Under the pieces are notes generated by a model, which did not search any database, was not told where the DNA came from, and worked only from the letters and a program-made list of their open reading frames with translations. 64,000 nucleotides of DNA, from the NCBI GenBank assembly GCA_900318115.1, contig ONJJ01000007.1, forward strand, positions 62,001-126,000, written 5' to 3'. This document shows positions 17,901 through 28,400 of this stretch, in pieces. Each line of letters opens with the position of its first letter. Within the stretch, counting starts at the first letter, position 1. The stretch is from an uncultured Prevotellaceae bacterium (GTDB lineage: Bacteria > Bacteroidota > Bacteroidia > Bacteroidales > Bacteroidaceae). The translations under genes and the position numbers were made by a program.

Positions 17901-20900
17901 GAAGTAGCAATATGCATTCATGATCTTCACGTTCTTGAACGAACTGTGAATAGTCACCTTCTTGATTTTGTCGTTGTATTTTGAGTCGCTCCACAGCCTA
18001 TTGTCATACCAGTCTTCCTCTTTTCTGTTCTGCATCCACGAGCCAGAGAATACCGTCTCGACAGTATAGCCGCTGTATGGGGATATGTTGCAGCGGTCGC
18101 CGGACTTCAATGTGGTACGGTAACCATAGAGGAAGAGTTCATAATTTTGTCCAGAGCGTAGGAGGATGCCGCTGCACGGATATATGAGTACCCGGTTGGG
18201 GAAAGAAGCCTCGGGGCAGGCGCTGACGATCTTGCTTGCATCACTGGGAATGTATATAAAGCATTCCCGGTTTGCTTTCGAGAACATATTCGATGCGCTG
18301 GTGACAGCGTCAAAGTTATTTTTGCTCAGATCGATTTCTTTCGCGTTCGAGCATTCCGCAAACATATAATCCATGGACTTGACCTTTTCGGTGTTGAACA
18401 CTGACAGGTCTACATTTTCGAGTCTGGTACACCCATTGAACATATAGCTCATCCGGGTGACGTTTGCCGTGCTGCTCAGTAATGGCAGGTGCGCCATCGA
18501 AGTACAGCCTTTAAACATGGAATACATGTCGGTCACCTTATCGGTATTAATGCGGAATCCATATTTGGAACCATCGCACTCCAACTTGGCGCAACCAGAG
18601 AACATCCGATCCATGTCTGTGACGTTGGATGAACCGTCAATCAATGGGCCGTACGTCTGCCCGTCGAATATCAGATTGGAGCAATTCTCAAACATTCGGA
18701 ACATCGAGGTGACTCGACTGAGAGACCAACCATTCAAGTTGAGTCTTTCCAGTGAGGTACACCCACTGAACATCGCTGCCATAGATGTGACATTGCTGAC
18801 GTCGAACTTGGTGGGATATTTCTGCGAGCCAATCATGTAGAAACCTAAGCCCAGTACCTTCAGACTCGAGCAGCCGCTGAACATATCTCTCATATTGGTG
18901 ACGAGTGAGGTGTTTAAGTGTGGCAGACCGTGGATTTCCGTGACTCTCGAGAAGTTATTGAACCAATAGGAAGTATTATTAGGCTTTGCATCAAAGTCCT
19001 TGTCGATATAAATCTTGTTTACGGTGCTGGCAGCAACCTTCCACTTGGGAGAGCCAGAGGAGTTGACAACATCTTCGCCTTTCCAAGCTCCTTTCACGTA
19101 AACGTTGAAGGTCTGGCTTGCATACTGATTATTGGCTATATTGTTATTGGACATTGAGGAGTCGTAGTCGAGATATTGTACCTTTATCTCATAGGACTTA
19201 CCCACGACATAATCAGTGGATGAATAGACGAATAATAGTACTTCTTCCGTATTGGGAAGGCGTCCATATATTACTTTCGCACGCTGATCGGGAACCGCCT
19301 TCTTCGTTCCAGGAATCTGACTCACGATACGTTCGTCCAAGCTGCTGAAGTAACGGCAGGTGAGATTGTCGCTGACTCCAACGAACATATGGCCGAGGAA
19401 GTTTTTGTATACAACCTTAGGATTAAAGGTGTCGATGTTCAATTTCCGGAGTGAATTACATCCATAGAACATTTCGTGAACGACGGCATTATCGCCACCG
19501 CAAGCAACGTTACTCAAGTCGATGGACGTCAGATTGCTGCAGTCGGCAAACATTCGGGATGTGTTACGTGTGGCATCGCCCGTGAAGTTGCTCAGGTCGA
19601 GCGAGGTCAGCGACGTGCAGCCCTCGAACATGGAGTTCATGTGCTCCACCTTGGAGGTGTTGAACTTGCTCAGGTCAATCGACTTCAGCTTGGTGCAGCC
19701 GTCGAACATGTGGGACATGGAGGTGACGTTCTGCGTAATAACCTTGGAGAAGTCCAGACTGGTCAGGCTCTCGCAATTAGTGAACATAGATGCCAATTTG
19801 GTGGTCTGGTCCGTGAACAGGTACTCCAGGCCCTCGATGTTCTGCAGCTTCTTGAAGTCCTCGAAGAAGTGGCTCAGGTCCCGGAGCTCCTCCTTGGCAC
19901 AGTCGAGGAATGCAGGGATGATGAGCACGTCGGTGCAGTTGTCCCTGATTTTGGAGGTGCTCCAGGATTTGTCGGTCACCTTGGCTCCGACATAGACGTT
20001 GGATACGCGGCCGTAGTTCTTGCTGCCGACGCGGTACACATCGCCCGTCTTGATAATACTGTTGCTGACGTGGAAGATGAGGGTGTTGGTCGATCCGCAC
20101 CAGATGGCCTGCGGTATGGGCTCGTCGTAGTGGGTGGCGAGGAAGATGTCCTTAGCCTCCACGGCCTCGTACATCTTGTCCATATTCGGTGCCGTGGCGT
20201 TGCCAGTGCCGATGTTGACGGTCTTCACCCACGGTCCGCCGCCGAGGTCCTGGTTGGGGCTGACGGTGTACTGACCGGTCTGGATGTCGTAGGAATCCAC
20301 GCGGTAGAGGCGAGCCTTGAAACCGGTGACGGCCTGCAGAGCCTTGTGGGCGTCGAACTTGTCGTGCTCGATGTAGAGGGTGTTCGAGTAGCTCGGTGCG
20401 TACTTGCCGCTGAACTGCACGAAGGGCAGTGTGTTATAGCCGTAGTAGTTCGTGGCCGTTGCTGCTCCCTCGTTGAGGCGGAAGAAGAGGAGGTTGGAGG
20501 CGGCGCTGGGCCAGCGCAGGCTGAGGTTGGACGAGGCGGGGTCGCCGGACTTCATGTCGCCCTCGCCGACGGAGAAGGTGAAAGTACGCTTGCTGCGGTT
20601 GAGCGAAGATACGTTGCCGAAGGCGGCACCGTCGCCGAAGCAGTCGCCGAAGATGAGCGGCAACTGGTAGAAGGGCACGCGCACGTTGTAGCCGCGGTCG
20701 GAGGCTTCGATATACTGGCCTCGGTGGAGGCTGTTCCACGACTTCATGTAGTCGTTCAGCGACGTGTCGAACTTGCTGCTGTTGAAGGAGTCGCTGTTGA
20801 TGGCGGCGTAGTAGTAGAAGCGCTGCACCAGCTCGCCGGAGTATGCGTTGAGCTTCTGGCAGAGCTGGTCGGCCACGTTGTATGCCCCGAGGTAGTCCTT

Positions 20901-22439
20901 CACCAGGTCGCTGAAGACGTAGGTGTAGTCCGTGTAGTAGTTGATGTTCAGGGGCGCGACGGTGCTGGCCTTGCCATCCTGGTTGGCGGCGGTGAGGCCG
21001 CCGATGGTGCTGCCGACAGAGGGCAGGGGGTACTTGGGATGGTTCGTCGAGTCGTTGTAGTTCCAGGTGTTCCAGACATCGTACATCTGGTTGCGGAGCT
21101 GGAGCAGGGACTTGTTGGTCTTGTCCTTGAGGAACTCGCAGTTGACGGTGGTTCCGTTGTAGTTGAAGAGGAGGCTCTCGGAGCCGAACTTCACGGGCAC
21201 ATTGTCGAAAGCGTACTCGTCGATCTCGCGGTCGCCGATGAACACCCACTTGCCGAGGTATGCGAAGTAGAGGTAGGGGTCGATGAGGCGATAGGGCAGG
21301 TCATAGGAGTTGGTGACGCTTCCCCGTGCGTTCTTGATGCCGGTGAACTTGGCGTTGTTGAAGACGATGTCCTCGTCGGTGAGCTTGTCGCCGCCGCTGG
21401 AGTTGAAGTAGTCCTGCTCATACTCGATGGTGGGTGTCTGGTCGATGCAGCCTCCGACGAAGGGCTTGCTGTAGCCCACCACGTCAGTCTGCTCGCTGGT
21501 GGTGGTGATGAGCCAGTTGTCGCTGCGGTACAGCTCGCCGTCCACCGTCTTGTCCATGAGGCCGTGGGGCAGGGGCGTGAGGTAGAGGTCCACGAGGGCG
21601 AAGGTGCTGTCCTTGTCATCTACAATCTTGTCTGCCCACACGCGTCCGACGTACTTCCCGTTATAGTAGTCATCCACCATCTCCTTCTCCTTCTTCTTAT
21701 GGAAATAGGTGTAGAGGAGTCGCAGGCGGTACTGCTCACTGTTGAAGTCGTAGCCTTTCTTGTTGTGGTTGCGGGCGGAGGAGAACTCATTGAACTCGCG
21801 GAAGGCTTGTTCTGGTTCGAGGTTGTAGCAGTTGCCATTGACTTTGTAGGTGGCGTTGCGCTCCTGGCGCACGGTGTCGCCGTCGGCGGTGTAGCCTTCG
21901 AGCACCCAGGTCATCTTCTCTGTGGGCAGGCTGCTGCGGATGTCGCGGTTGAGGGCGATGGTGGGGTGCATGATGTCGGAGAAGTAAGCCTTGACGGTTC
22001 CCTCGCCGCGGGTATCGACCACGCGTGTGCCGTTGGTGCTGGGATAGGCCAGTGCCACATAGGGTTCGAGCAGGCGGAGGGAGTCCTCGACAACCTTGTC
22101 CTCCTCGTCGCCCTTGATGCGGAAGAACCAGGCTTTGTTCTGCTGCCAGTGGATGCGGTAGTTCTCGCCGTCCTTCTCGCTGTAGTACTCACACCAGACG
22201 CGCCGTCCGTTGTCGATCTCGTAGGCATCGGCACTCAGAATGAGCATATAGCTGTGGCCGGGCTTGAGGTCCATGTCGGTGAGGTGGAAGGTGCTGCCCT
22301 TGTCCTCGCGGAAGCTGACGTTGACCTCGCCTGATATGTTGTTCCGGTTGAGGAAATCCTGAATATCAGAAGAATCATGGCTGGTAAGTCTCTTCTTGCG
22401 GTCAGTGGTGACGCCGCTGGTGATTTCCTTGCCCTGCAT
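14967..22439 (-). CDS. 2490-aa BspA-type leucine-rich-repeat surface protein (probably the 3' part of a split gene)
   Basis: The first 800 residues form a beta-rich region ('FHLTDMDLKPGHSYMLILSA', 'PYVALAYPSTNGTRVVD'). From about 860 to 2430 the protein is a long series of BspA/DUF285-type repeats with the pattern 'F.TS.VT.M..MF.GC..L..LDLS', in several blocks. Most blocks are preceded by a linker with 'W....V..V.I...F' and 'WF.GC'. BspA-type repeats mediate adhesion in Tannerella and relatives. There is no signal peptide, which is odd for a surface protein. The frame is open upstream of the ATG into the end of the 1974-aa gene, 41 bases away. One added T in the TTT near 22491-22493 would join both frames ('GGGRIFLKKSRSATVNEAS'). 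A natural frameshift, phase variation or sequencing error is inferred. Confidence 0.8.
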   Translation of the reverse strand: MQGKEITSGVTTDRKKRLTSHDSSDIQDFLNRNNISGEVNVSFREDKGSTFHLTDMDLKPGHSYMLILSADAYEIDNGRRVWCEYYSEKDGENYRIHWQQNKAWFFRIKGDEEDKVVEDSLRLLEPYVALAYPSTNGTRVVDTRGEGTVKAYFSDIMHPTIALNRDIRSSLPTEKMTWVLEGYTADGDTVRQERNATYKVNGNCYNLEPEQAFREFNEFSSARNHNKKGYDFNSEQYRLRLLYTYFHKKKEKEMVDDYYNGKYVGRVWADKIVDDKDSTFALVDLYLTPLPHGLMDKTVDGELYRSDNWLITTTSEQTDVVGYSKPFVGGCIDQTPTIEYEQDYFNSSGGDKLTDEDIVFNNAKFTGIKNARGSVTNSYDLPYRLIDPYLYFAYLGKWVFIGDREIDEYAFDNVPVKFGSESLLFNYNGTTVNCEFLKDKTNKSLLQLRNQMYDVWNTWNYNDSTNHPKYPLPSVGSTIGGLTAANQDGKASTVAPLNINYYTDYTYVFSDLVKDYLGAYNVADQLCQKLNAYSGELVQRFYYYAAINSDSFNSSKFDTSLNDYMKSWNSLHRGQYIEASDRGYNVRVPFYQLPLIFGDCFGDGAAFGNVSSLNRSKRTFTFSVGEGDMKSGDPASSNLSLRWPSAASNLLFFRLNEGAATATNYYGYNTLPFVQFSGKYAPSYSNTLYIEHDKFDAHKALQAVTGFKARLYRVDSYDIQTGQYTVSPNQDLGGGPWVKTVNIGTGNATAPNMDKMYEAVEAKDIFLATHYDEPIPQAIWCGSTNTLIFHVSNSIIKTGDVYRVGSKNYGRVSNVYVGAKVTDKSWSTSKIRDNCTDVLIIPAFLDCAKEELRDLSHFFEDFKKLQNIEGLEYLFTDQTTKLASMFTNCESLTSLDFSKVITQNVTSMSHMFDGCTKLKSIDLSKFNTSKVEHMNSMFEGCTSLTSLDLSNFTGDATRNTSRMFADCSNLTSIDLSNVACGGDNAVVHEMFYGCNSLRKLNIDTFNPKVVYKNFLGHMFVGVSDNLTCRYFSSLDERIVSQIPGTKKAVPDQRAKVIYGRLPNTEEVLLFVYSSTDYVVGKSYEIKVQYLDYDSSMSNNNIANNQYASQTFNVYVKGAWKGEDVVNSSGSPKWKVAASTVNKIYIDKDFDAKPNNTSYWFNNFSRVTEIHGLPHLNTSLVTNMRDMFSGCSSLKVLGLGFYMIGSQKYPTKFDVSNVTSMAAMFSGCTSLERLNLNGWSLSRVTSMFRMFENCSNLIFDGQTYGPLIDGSSNVTDMDRMFSGCAKLECDGSKYGFRINTDKVTDMYSMFKGCTSMAHLPLLSSTANVTRMSYMFNGCTRLENVDLSVFNTEKVKSMDYMFAECSNAKEIDLSKNNFDAVTSASNMFSKANRECFIYIPSDASKIVSACPEASFPNRVLIYPCSGILLRSGQNYELFLYGYRTTLKSGDRCNISPYSGYTVETVFSGSWMQNRKEEDWYDNRLWSDSKYNDKIKKVTIHSSFKNVKIMNAYCYFWGLSALEEISGIENLDISKAKSLYGMFLGCMSLKDFGGTIDVSSATDLTQMFSFCASMEKIPVKFGSGTNITSMSAMFHNCFSLKEIPASNYPHTDNVTDFSYMFFGCSNLVSVPTHLFNTSKATTMNSMFYGCTSLNEKTCKGIKEFDTKNVKETDNMMRNTPASELDLSAWNTSSLESMDGMFAGCTSLRILKLGSNWDISKVGKGTKTFQDVNSLAVMVPKAKLSTLRSDFTSKQGFKIGTTGDFLDENASQTPQVIWTKGNKTLTFYYGLPAGSTFNGQTVTQKWSGDEVLKNTLEWTPWTKAVKADVTNIVIDKTFANARPTSTKGWFRGCEKVKSITGLENLCTVYSVTDMSYMFSGCKGLTELVFDNSLPLWGTNQVTTFSNMFGECTNLKKLVLTRFSSTSKVTSMYCMFYKCSSLETLDVSMMTTEAVTNANYLFYDMGKLRQLTVGSGFNFPKVSTKASYAFSYVSKCEITAKETVLNSVKSPIINKLGFIEKSGGTNGEFMASDKKYVQAIWTSWLDTVKGTMTTATIHESMAFYAVTSCANWFKDCTKLTAVNNLTNLKTSSCTSFYNMFRGCKALTRADVSKFLTSWGYSATSSNKINLSCMFYECESLATIDVSGWTETSHVSNMAHMFWHCKAVKKLDLSKWEADNCTAMNSMFSGCENLTSLSINRNFNSAQVTTMAYMFYNCKALTSIPVTNLNTQSVKDMSHMFEGCESWAASFGEYSPWNWETGSVTTMESMFKGCKKISSLNLSKWNTANVTTMYRMFYECEGIKESSSTDRYTLLNVENFNVSKVTNMSSMFAYCKGIKWLKLSKWKTSALTNMNSMFYGCSKLKEINISNFTLSASTDVGYAFYNCSELTDIDMRMKSQWSPQASKANYMFSGCNKATIQMNNNVRVTTNNKNSSIGNKYVVITDCNSGTPKTNMVTTMKNLGRSGSKMSWFKEYVGYGTSMTMEKRAQITVTEN

Positions 22440-22480
22440 GATGTAGGAAGCTTCGTTGACGGTCGCGCTCCTTGACTTTT

Positions 22481-25400
22481 TCAGGAAATTCGACCACCTC
22501 CATATTTGTTCACAATCACGACCTCGCCATTCAAGAGTTTTTTCAGGTCATTCTCTGTCCAACCGGATAAGAGGCCTACGTCGTTGAACTTTTCCATCCA
22601 CTTGGTGGAACCTTCTCCGAGGTCGAAGAGGCGGACACCCATCTTCATGCCGTTGAGGTTCTTGTCCTTGTTGATGTCGAAGACATAGGTGCGGCTGGCG
22701 TTGAGTGCATAGGACTTCTCCAAGTCTTCTTTCTTGACCTCGTCCTTGTCGGCCAGCTCACTCTCCCAGGAGGGATCCACCAGACGGTAGTGGCTGCCGA
22801 TGGAGGACTGGGTGGTGAAGGTCATGTTCTTCGCCTCGTTCAGGGAGATGGCGAAGGTGGGGTCGATCAGTGCCTGGGCAATGCTGTCGGAACCGTGGCT
22901 GACACCCTGGAACATCTCGAAGCCGTCGAGGGCGTTGCCCTTGAAGGGCACGCAGTGGTCACCGGCAGAGAAGTCGAACTTCTTGTTGATCTTGCAGAGA
23001 CCGCCGAGGAGGCTGATCTTGATGCGGGCAGAACCTTCGACCCAGGTGGGGTTCGGCAATCCGATTTCGAGGACACCGCCAATGCCGGCATCAAAGATGC
23101 TGACCTTCTCGTTGATGAGGGAACCGATGTGGACATGTATGCCCAGTTGTGCTGCCAGGTAGGCATAGAGCTGACCCATGGCGTACCAGCCATTGTAGCC
23201 CATGTGCGAGCCGGAGTTGACGCAGAAGGCGTTGTTGCCGTAGTTGACGAGGGCTGCATCGAAACCTGCGATGGCATCGAGGGAGCCGTAGAAAAGACCG
23301 AGGTCGATGCCGATGTGGCCCCAGGCGCTGGCACCGACCATGATGCCGCCCTCACAGGAGTTGGGGTCGAGGAGCTTCTTGGCAGCGGCCTTGCGGCTGC
23401 GCTCGGCCTTGCCGAGGTCGGCGCCCATGTCGGCCTTGTCGGCCTTGTGTCCGCTGAGGAACTCGGTAATCGTGGAAGGTATGGCAGGCAGTGCACCGCC
23501 ATCGGGCAGTTCGTTGCCGAGGCAGAGGTAGGCGTCGGCACCGATGTCCACATTGACGATGACGCCGTCGTACTTCAGGAAAGTGAAGCGGCAGCGCTTG
23601 TCCTTGGCGGGTTCGCCGAGGTAGAGATGCCACTTAGGCGTGGAGTATTTTTGTCCGTCCTTGGCCCAGGTAACCTTGAATTCCAGGTTGATTTCCGTTT
23701 TGCAGGCAGTGATGCCCAGCTCTTTCTTTTCCTCATCCGAGGGCTCACGCGCCTTGGTCTCTTCCGCATCTACCTCGTTGCCGGAGAGGGCAGACATGTC
23801 GCTCTTGGGACTAACGGCCCTCTCGAAGAGTTGCTGGGGATCCAGTTCTTCCTGGAACTCGGTGAATTTGCCCTTCAGGGCTTCGAGTGCTGCATTGGCC
23901 TTGGTAACCTTTTCGACAAGTGCCTTGGTATCCGCACCGGCCTCCACAGTGACGTTGAGGCATAGGTAGCGGTTCTTGGTATTGCCGCTCATGTCCTTCT
24001 CGTTCTCGTACATGAGTGAGCAGTTGGCCTTGACCATGCCTCCCACGGCCTCGAGGGTACCATCGAGCATGAAGGTGGAGAAGCAATTGTTTTTCGTATC
24101 AAAGACCACGAGCATATCGAGGTCGGCACTCAGGGTCTCCTTGCCCGCAGAAGAGGACAGGCCGAGGCCGAAAGCGATGCCGATGCACCCCTTCTTAGGT
24201 GTGGGATCGCCATTGAACTTATTCTTGGACTTTTTGGGTTCGTCACCGGACCCACCTTTGCCCTTAGTGGGTCGGCAGTTGAAGAAGAAGCCGCCGGAGA
24301 TACGGTCAATGACTACGGGGTCGAAGCGCAGGGCGGCGGACTCCAGGTTAGCCATGAAATACCCCCAGGAGTAGCTCTCGTCATCGTCGTTCTTCTCATC
24401 CTTCTTGTGCTCGAAGTAGCCACCCTCGCAATCGAGGTTGAAGAAGCCGGTGATGCCAATGTCAAGGGTTCCTTTGTAGCCCTTATTGGGTTTATCAGTA
24501 GCTTCGAGACTACCTTTCAGATGGATGGCGGTAAAGTCCATGTCAAGGCTGAGCTTCTTAAACTCAACGGTGTCGTATTCTATGGACCAGTCCTTGAGGT
24601 CGCCCTTGGTATTCAGCTTGGCGGCAATGACCACAGAAGCACTGACATCGATCTTGTCCTCCAAGAGTCCCAAGGAGCCACCGAGTTGGAGGGTGACCCT
24701 TCCGTCGGAGAATCCTGGCGAGAACTTATCCAGCGAGAAGGAGAAGGGACCGAGGTGTTTCTTCTCGGAGGCCAATGACCATTCGCCGAGGTCGAAGTAG
24801 AAGGGTTCATCAGCGGTGCCGATGTTGATTTCGTCGCTCTCCATGAGAACGGTCAGAGCCTTGTTGCGGATCTGCTCTTCCTTCTGCTCGCGTGCGGAAC
24901 GTTTCTCCTTGGCTTTCTCATCCACAGAGATCCACTCGCTACGCTTGACGTTGGAGAGACGCATCTTGGTGAAGTGGACGTCTGGAATCTTCAGTTCCAG
25001 GGGCAGATTTTTTGTCTTCTTCTTTATCCAGTCGTTGGCATCATCGACAAGTCCGATACCGATTTCACCACCCATGCAGAGTTCCACCTGGGTCTTGATC
25101 TTGTCGGCTTTCTCTTCGTCAAATGCTTCGACGAGGAAGTAGGTCTGTACGTCATCCAGTTTTGCGTGTGCGATGAAGAAACTGAAGTCCAGTTCGCCGA
25201 CGTTCTCAGTGAGGAAGACGTATGAATAGCGCGCTTTCTCGCCTTTCTTGCGGGCTTCCACACTGGTGAGACTGCGTATCTGGCAGGTGTAGTCCACGTT
25301 GCCAAAGCGTTCTTTCTCCTTGGCTTTCCCCTTGTCGCCCTCACCATCCTTCTTCGAGGCGGTCTTGAGGATGGGGATATTGATCTGTCCGGAGAAGCCG

Positions 25401-28400
25401 GCATTGTCGAAGTCGCTCTGGATAATCTGCACGTGGGCTTCGTCGAGGCTGATGCCCCATCCGCCGAGGGTGCCTTCCTTGCCCTCGAAGAGGTTCTCGG
25501 CACCTATCGTCACGGTGACGCCGCTCTGGTCCCAGTACATCTCCTTGGCATCGACCCACAGGCGCTTGTCGCCCTTGTCGTCCCCGACACCCACTTGCAG
25601 AGACTTCGGGAAACCGACGCCAACCTTGCCGATGTGCAAGCCTTGCCACAGCAAGTCGGACTTGTCGCAACCCGCCAGTTTCTTGTTATAGCCTTTTGGG
25701 AAGGCGCCCATGTGCTCGGAGTTGCGGGTCTTAGTGTGGTCATAGACGATGTCGCTGGCCTTGAATGTCCAGCCCGGGAGGTCCTTGACCTGGAAGTCCT
25801 CGATGGTGACGCGGTCTACGAGGAAGTCGTCCCAGCTGCCGACGGAAGCCTTGAGGTTCATGATGGGGCTCTCGTCGGTGGGAGTGCCATTGACATCCTT
25901 GACGAGATCGGCAATCTTCATGTCGATATCCACCCCGAGAAGCTCGAGTTTCGTCTTTTCCTCCACGGTCTTCCAAGAGATGTAGCAACCGTCACTTGGT
26001 TCAAGGACGTTCTTCGGAGCCTTGAACGTCATCTCGATGTCGGCAGAGGGTGTCAGGGTGAAGTCACCGAGCAGTGCCACGTGTCCGGCCTCGGGCAGGA
26101 ACTGGTTGGGGGAGATACAGATGCGTGGTGCTCCGAAGACGAGGACCTTGCTCTTGAGGACATCGCACTCCGGCATGGTGGCCTCGCCGAGGATGTTCAT
26201 CGTGGCGTAGGTGGGAGTGAACTTCATCTCCACAATCTGAAGATCCACGGCGTCGAACTTGTCTTGCAGAAGTTCCTTCGGGAACCTGACGGGCATATAG
26301 AGCTTGTCCATGGTACCCGTGGTAAGGAGTTTGCCGATTTCCTTGCCGTCCTGCAACTTCTTATAATAAGTGCCAAGATTCACCTTCTCGGCCAGACTCT
26401 TGACTTCGGAGGTGGCCTTGTCCTGGATTTGCTTGGCATAGGGAAGGCCAGTGTCGCCAATGAGGTTGTCGATGCCCCAGTCGCTGAAGAGCTTGTCAAC
26501 GACCTCCATGCTGCTCAGCATGGCAGGTTCCTTGGCTGTGACGGCCGTACCCTCATAGACGATGTCTTCTTTGTTGATCTTGAGCTTGTCGAAGGTCACG
26601 CATACCATGATCTTGGAGCCAAAGGGAGTCCACTCCACACGGCCTGAGCCGGAGAAACCTTCGGCGGCAGAGCCCTTGATGTCATCGATGGTGAGGAGGT
26701 ATTCGCCCATGGCCACCACCTTGCCTTTGAGGTCTTGAGCTGACTTGGTGGTGGGAGTCTTGTCGTTGATCTGCACCATGTCAGAGCACTGGAAGTACTT
26801 TTGTGAGAGTCTTTCGCAGACTCCGAAGTCCGTAATGTTGTCTTCGCCGGTGAAGGCGATGCTCTCGCCCTTGGTGACGATGGGCTTGACCTCCATCAGG
26901 ATATAGTCACCTTTTGCGACGTTCTCCTCGATGTCTTTCCATTCGATGGTTTGCTTCAGCTCCTGGGTCCTCAGGGTGTAGATGGGTTCGATCTTCAAGG
27001 TAGCCTCGCGGTCGGCTTCCTGACTTCCTTTGTAGAGGCGCAGCTCATATTCGAACTTGTTGTCGCCAGGGTTGGTGCCCTCGCCGCCGAGATGCCATAC
27101 GGGTTCCCATTCAACATCGATGTCTTCCTCAACGAAGACCTTGCGGGCGGCACTCTCGATGAACACGGGTTCCACCAGCTTGGGGTTGCGATAGGTATAG
27201 AGGGAGTCTTCGCTGATTTCTCCGCTGCCCCTGATTCCTCCGAGAAGTCCCATCAACTCCATCTCATCCTCGGGGTCTGGAGTGCTGTCGTCCTCATCTT
27301 CTACATCTTCGTCGTCGCTGTCGCTGCTGCCTCCTCCGAGGTCCGGGACGACGGGGGCCACGGCTGAGTTCAGGCGGAAGAGCTTGTAGGTGCTCTTGCC
27401 ATTGTTGGCGATGCTGACGTAGTTGAGCATGGTCCGGTTGACGTTGGCCGAGGTAGCCGTGACCTGCGCGGCATAGGTCTTGCCCTCCGTCATCAGTTTG
27501 ATGACGGTCTGTGGAATCATGCACATCGGGGTGCTGAGGTTCGACGCCTGATAGACCACGGGGTTATTGTCCATGGAGTTGTCAGGAGCCTGACCCGGGA
27601 GGAGCTCCACGATGCGGAGGGAGTAGGTGTACTGCAGCAGCGTGGGGTTGCAGGCCACGACGGGTGCCTTCCAGGTGAACTGCGGCGTCATGGGATTCAG
27701 GTCCGCCACGGCCAGCAGGCCTGAAGTGGCGGCCATGGGGGTTAGGAACTCGGGAGCCTGGGCGTTGTAGCAGACGGTGAAGTTGGCGATACCGCCGCTG
27801 GGGGAGCTGGCGACCACGGGGTCGGCGAGAGCGAGGTTCCACTGGTAGGCCGTGAAGTGCAGCTGGTACTGGCCTTCGGGAAGAAGACCGAAGGAGCCGT
27901 TGGCATAGTTGTCGAAGAGGTTGTCGGGGGCCTGGATCTCATTCAGGGGGATGTGGTTGAAGAGGCTGCGCACCTCGGCGGGAGCGAGGATGTGGGTGCT
28001 GCCGGCAGGGACCACGATAGGCAGCTTGGGCTGGCGACGGGCGGGGGTGCTCAGGCTGAGGCCGGAGGAGGGCGTGACCTGCTCCACCTGCATGACGAGG
28101 TACACGTTGGCGTCGTCCTTGCCGGTGTTGGTCAGGGAGATGTTGAAGTAGTTGGCCGGCTCCGTGATGTAGAGCATCACCTGCGGCGGCAGGATGGGCT
28201 GCGTCGGAGTGACCGTCACCGTGATGTCCTGAGCGAGCAGGGAGGAGGTGAGGAAATTAAAAAATAAAAGAATTAAGAAATAGAAAAGGTTGCTATGGGC
28301 TTTATGGGTCTCATGGGCTTTATGGGTCTCATGGGTCACATGGGCGATATGGGTCCTCTGGGACTCATGGGCGATATGGCTGATATGGGAGATATGAGCT

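Noticed and set aside
19476-22334. Plus-strand open frame of 952 codons opposite the LRR gene
   Set aside because: It is an antisense shadow of a GC-rich gene; the product is Val/Glu/Gly-rich with no domain pattern, while the minus strand reads as clear BspA repeats.
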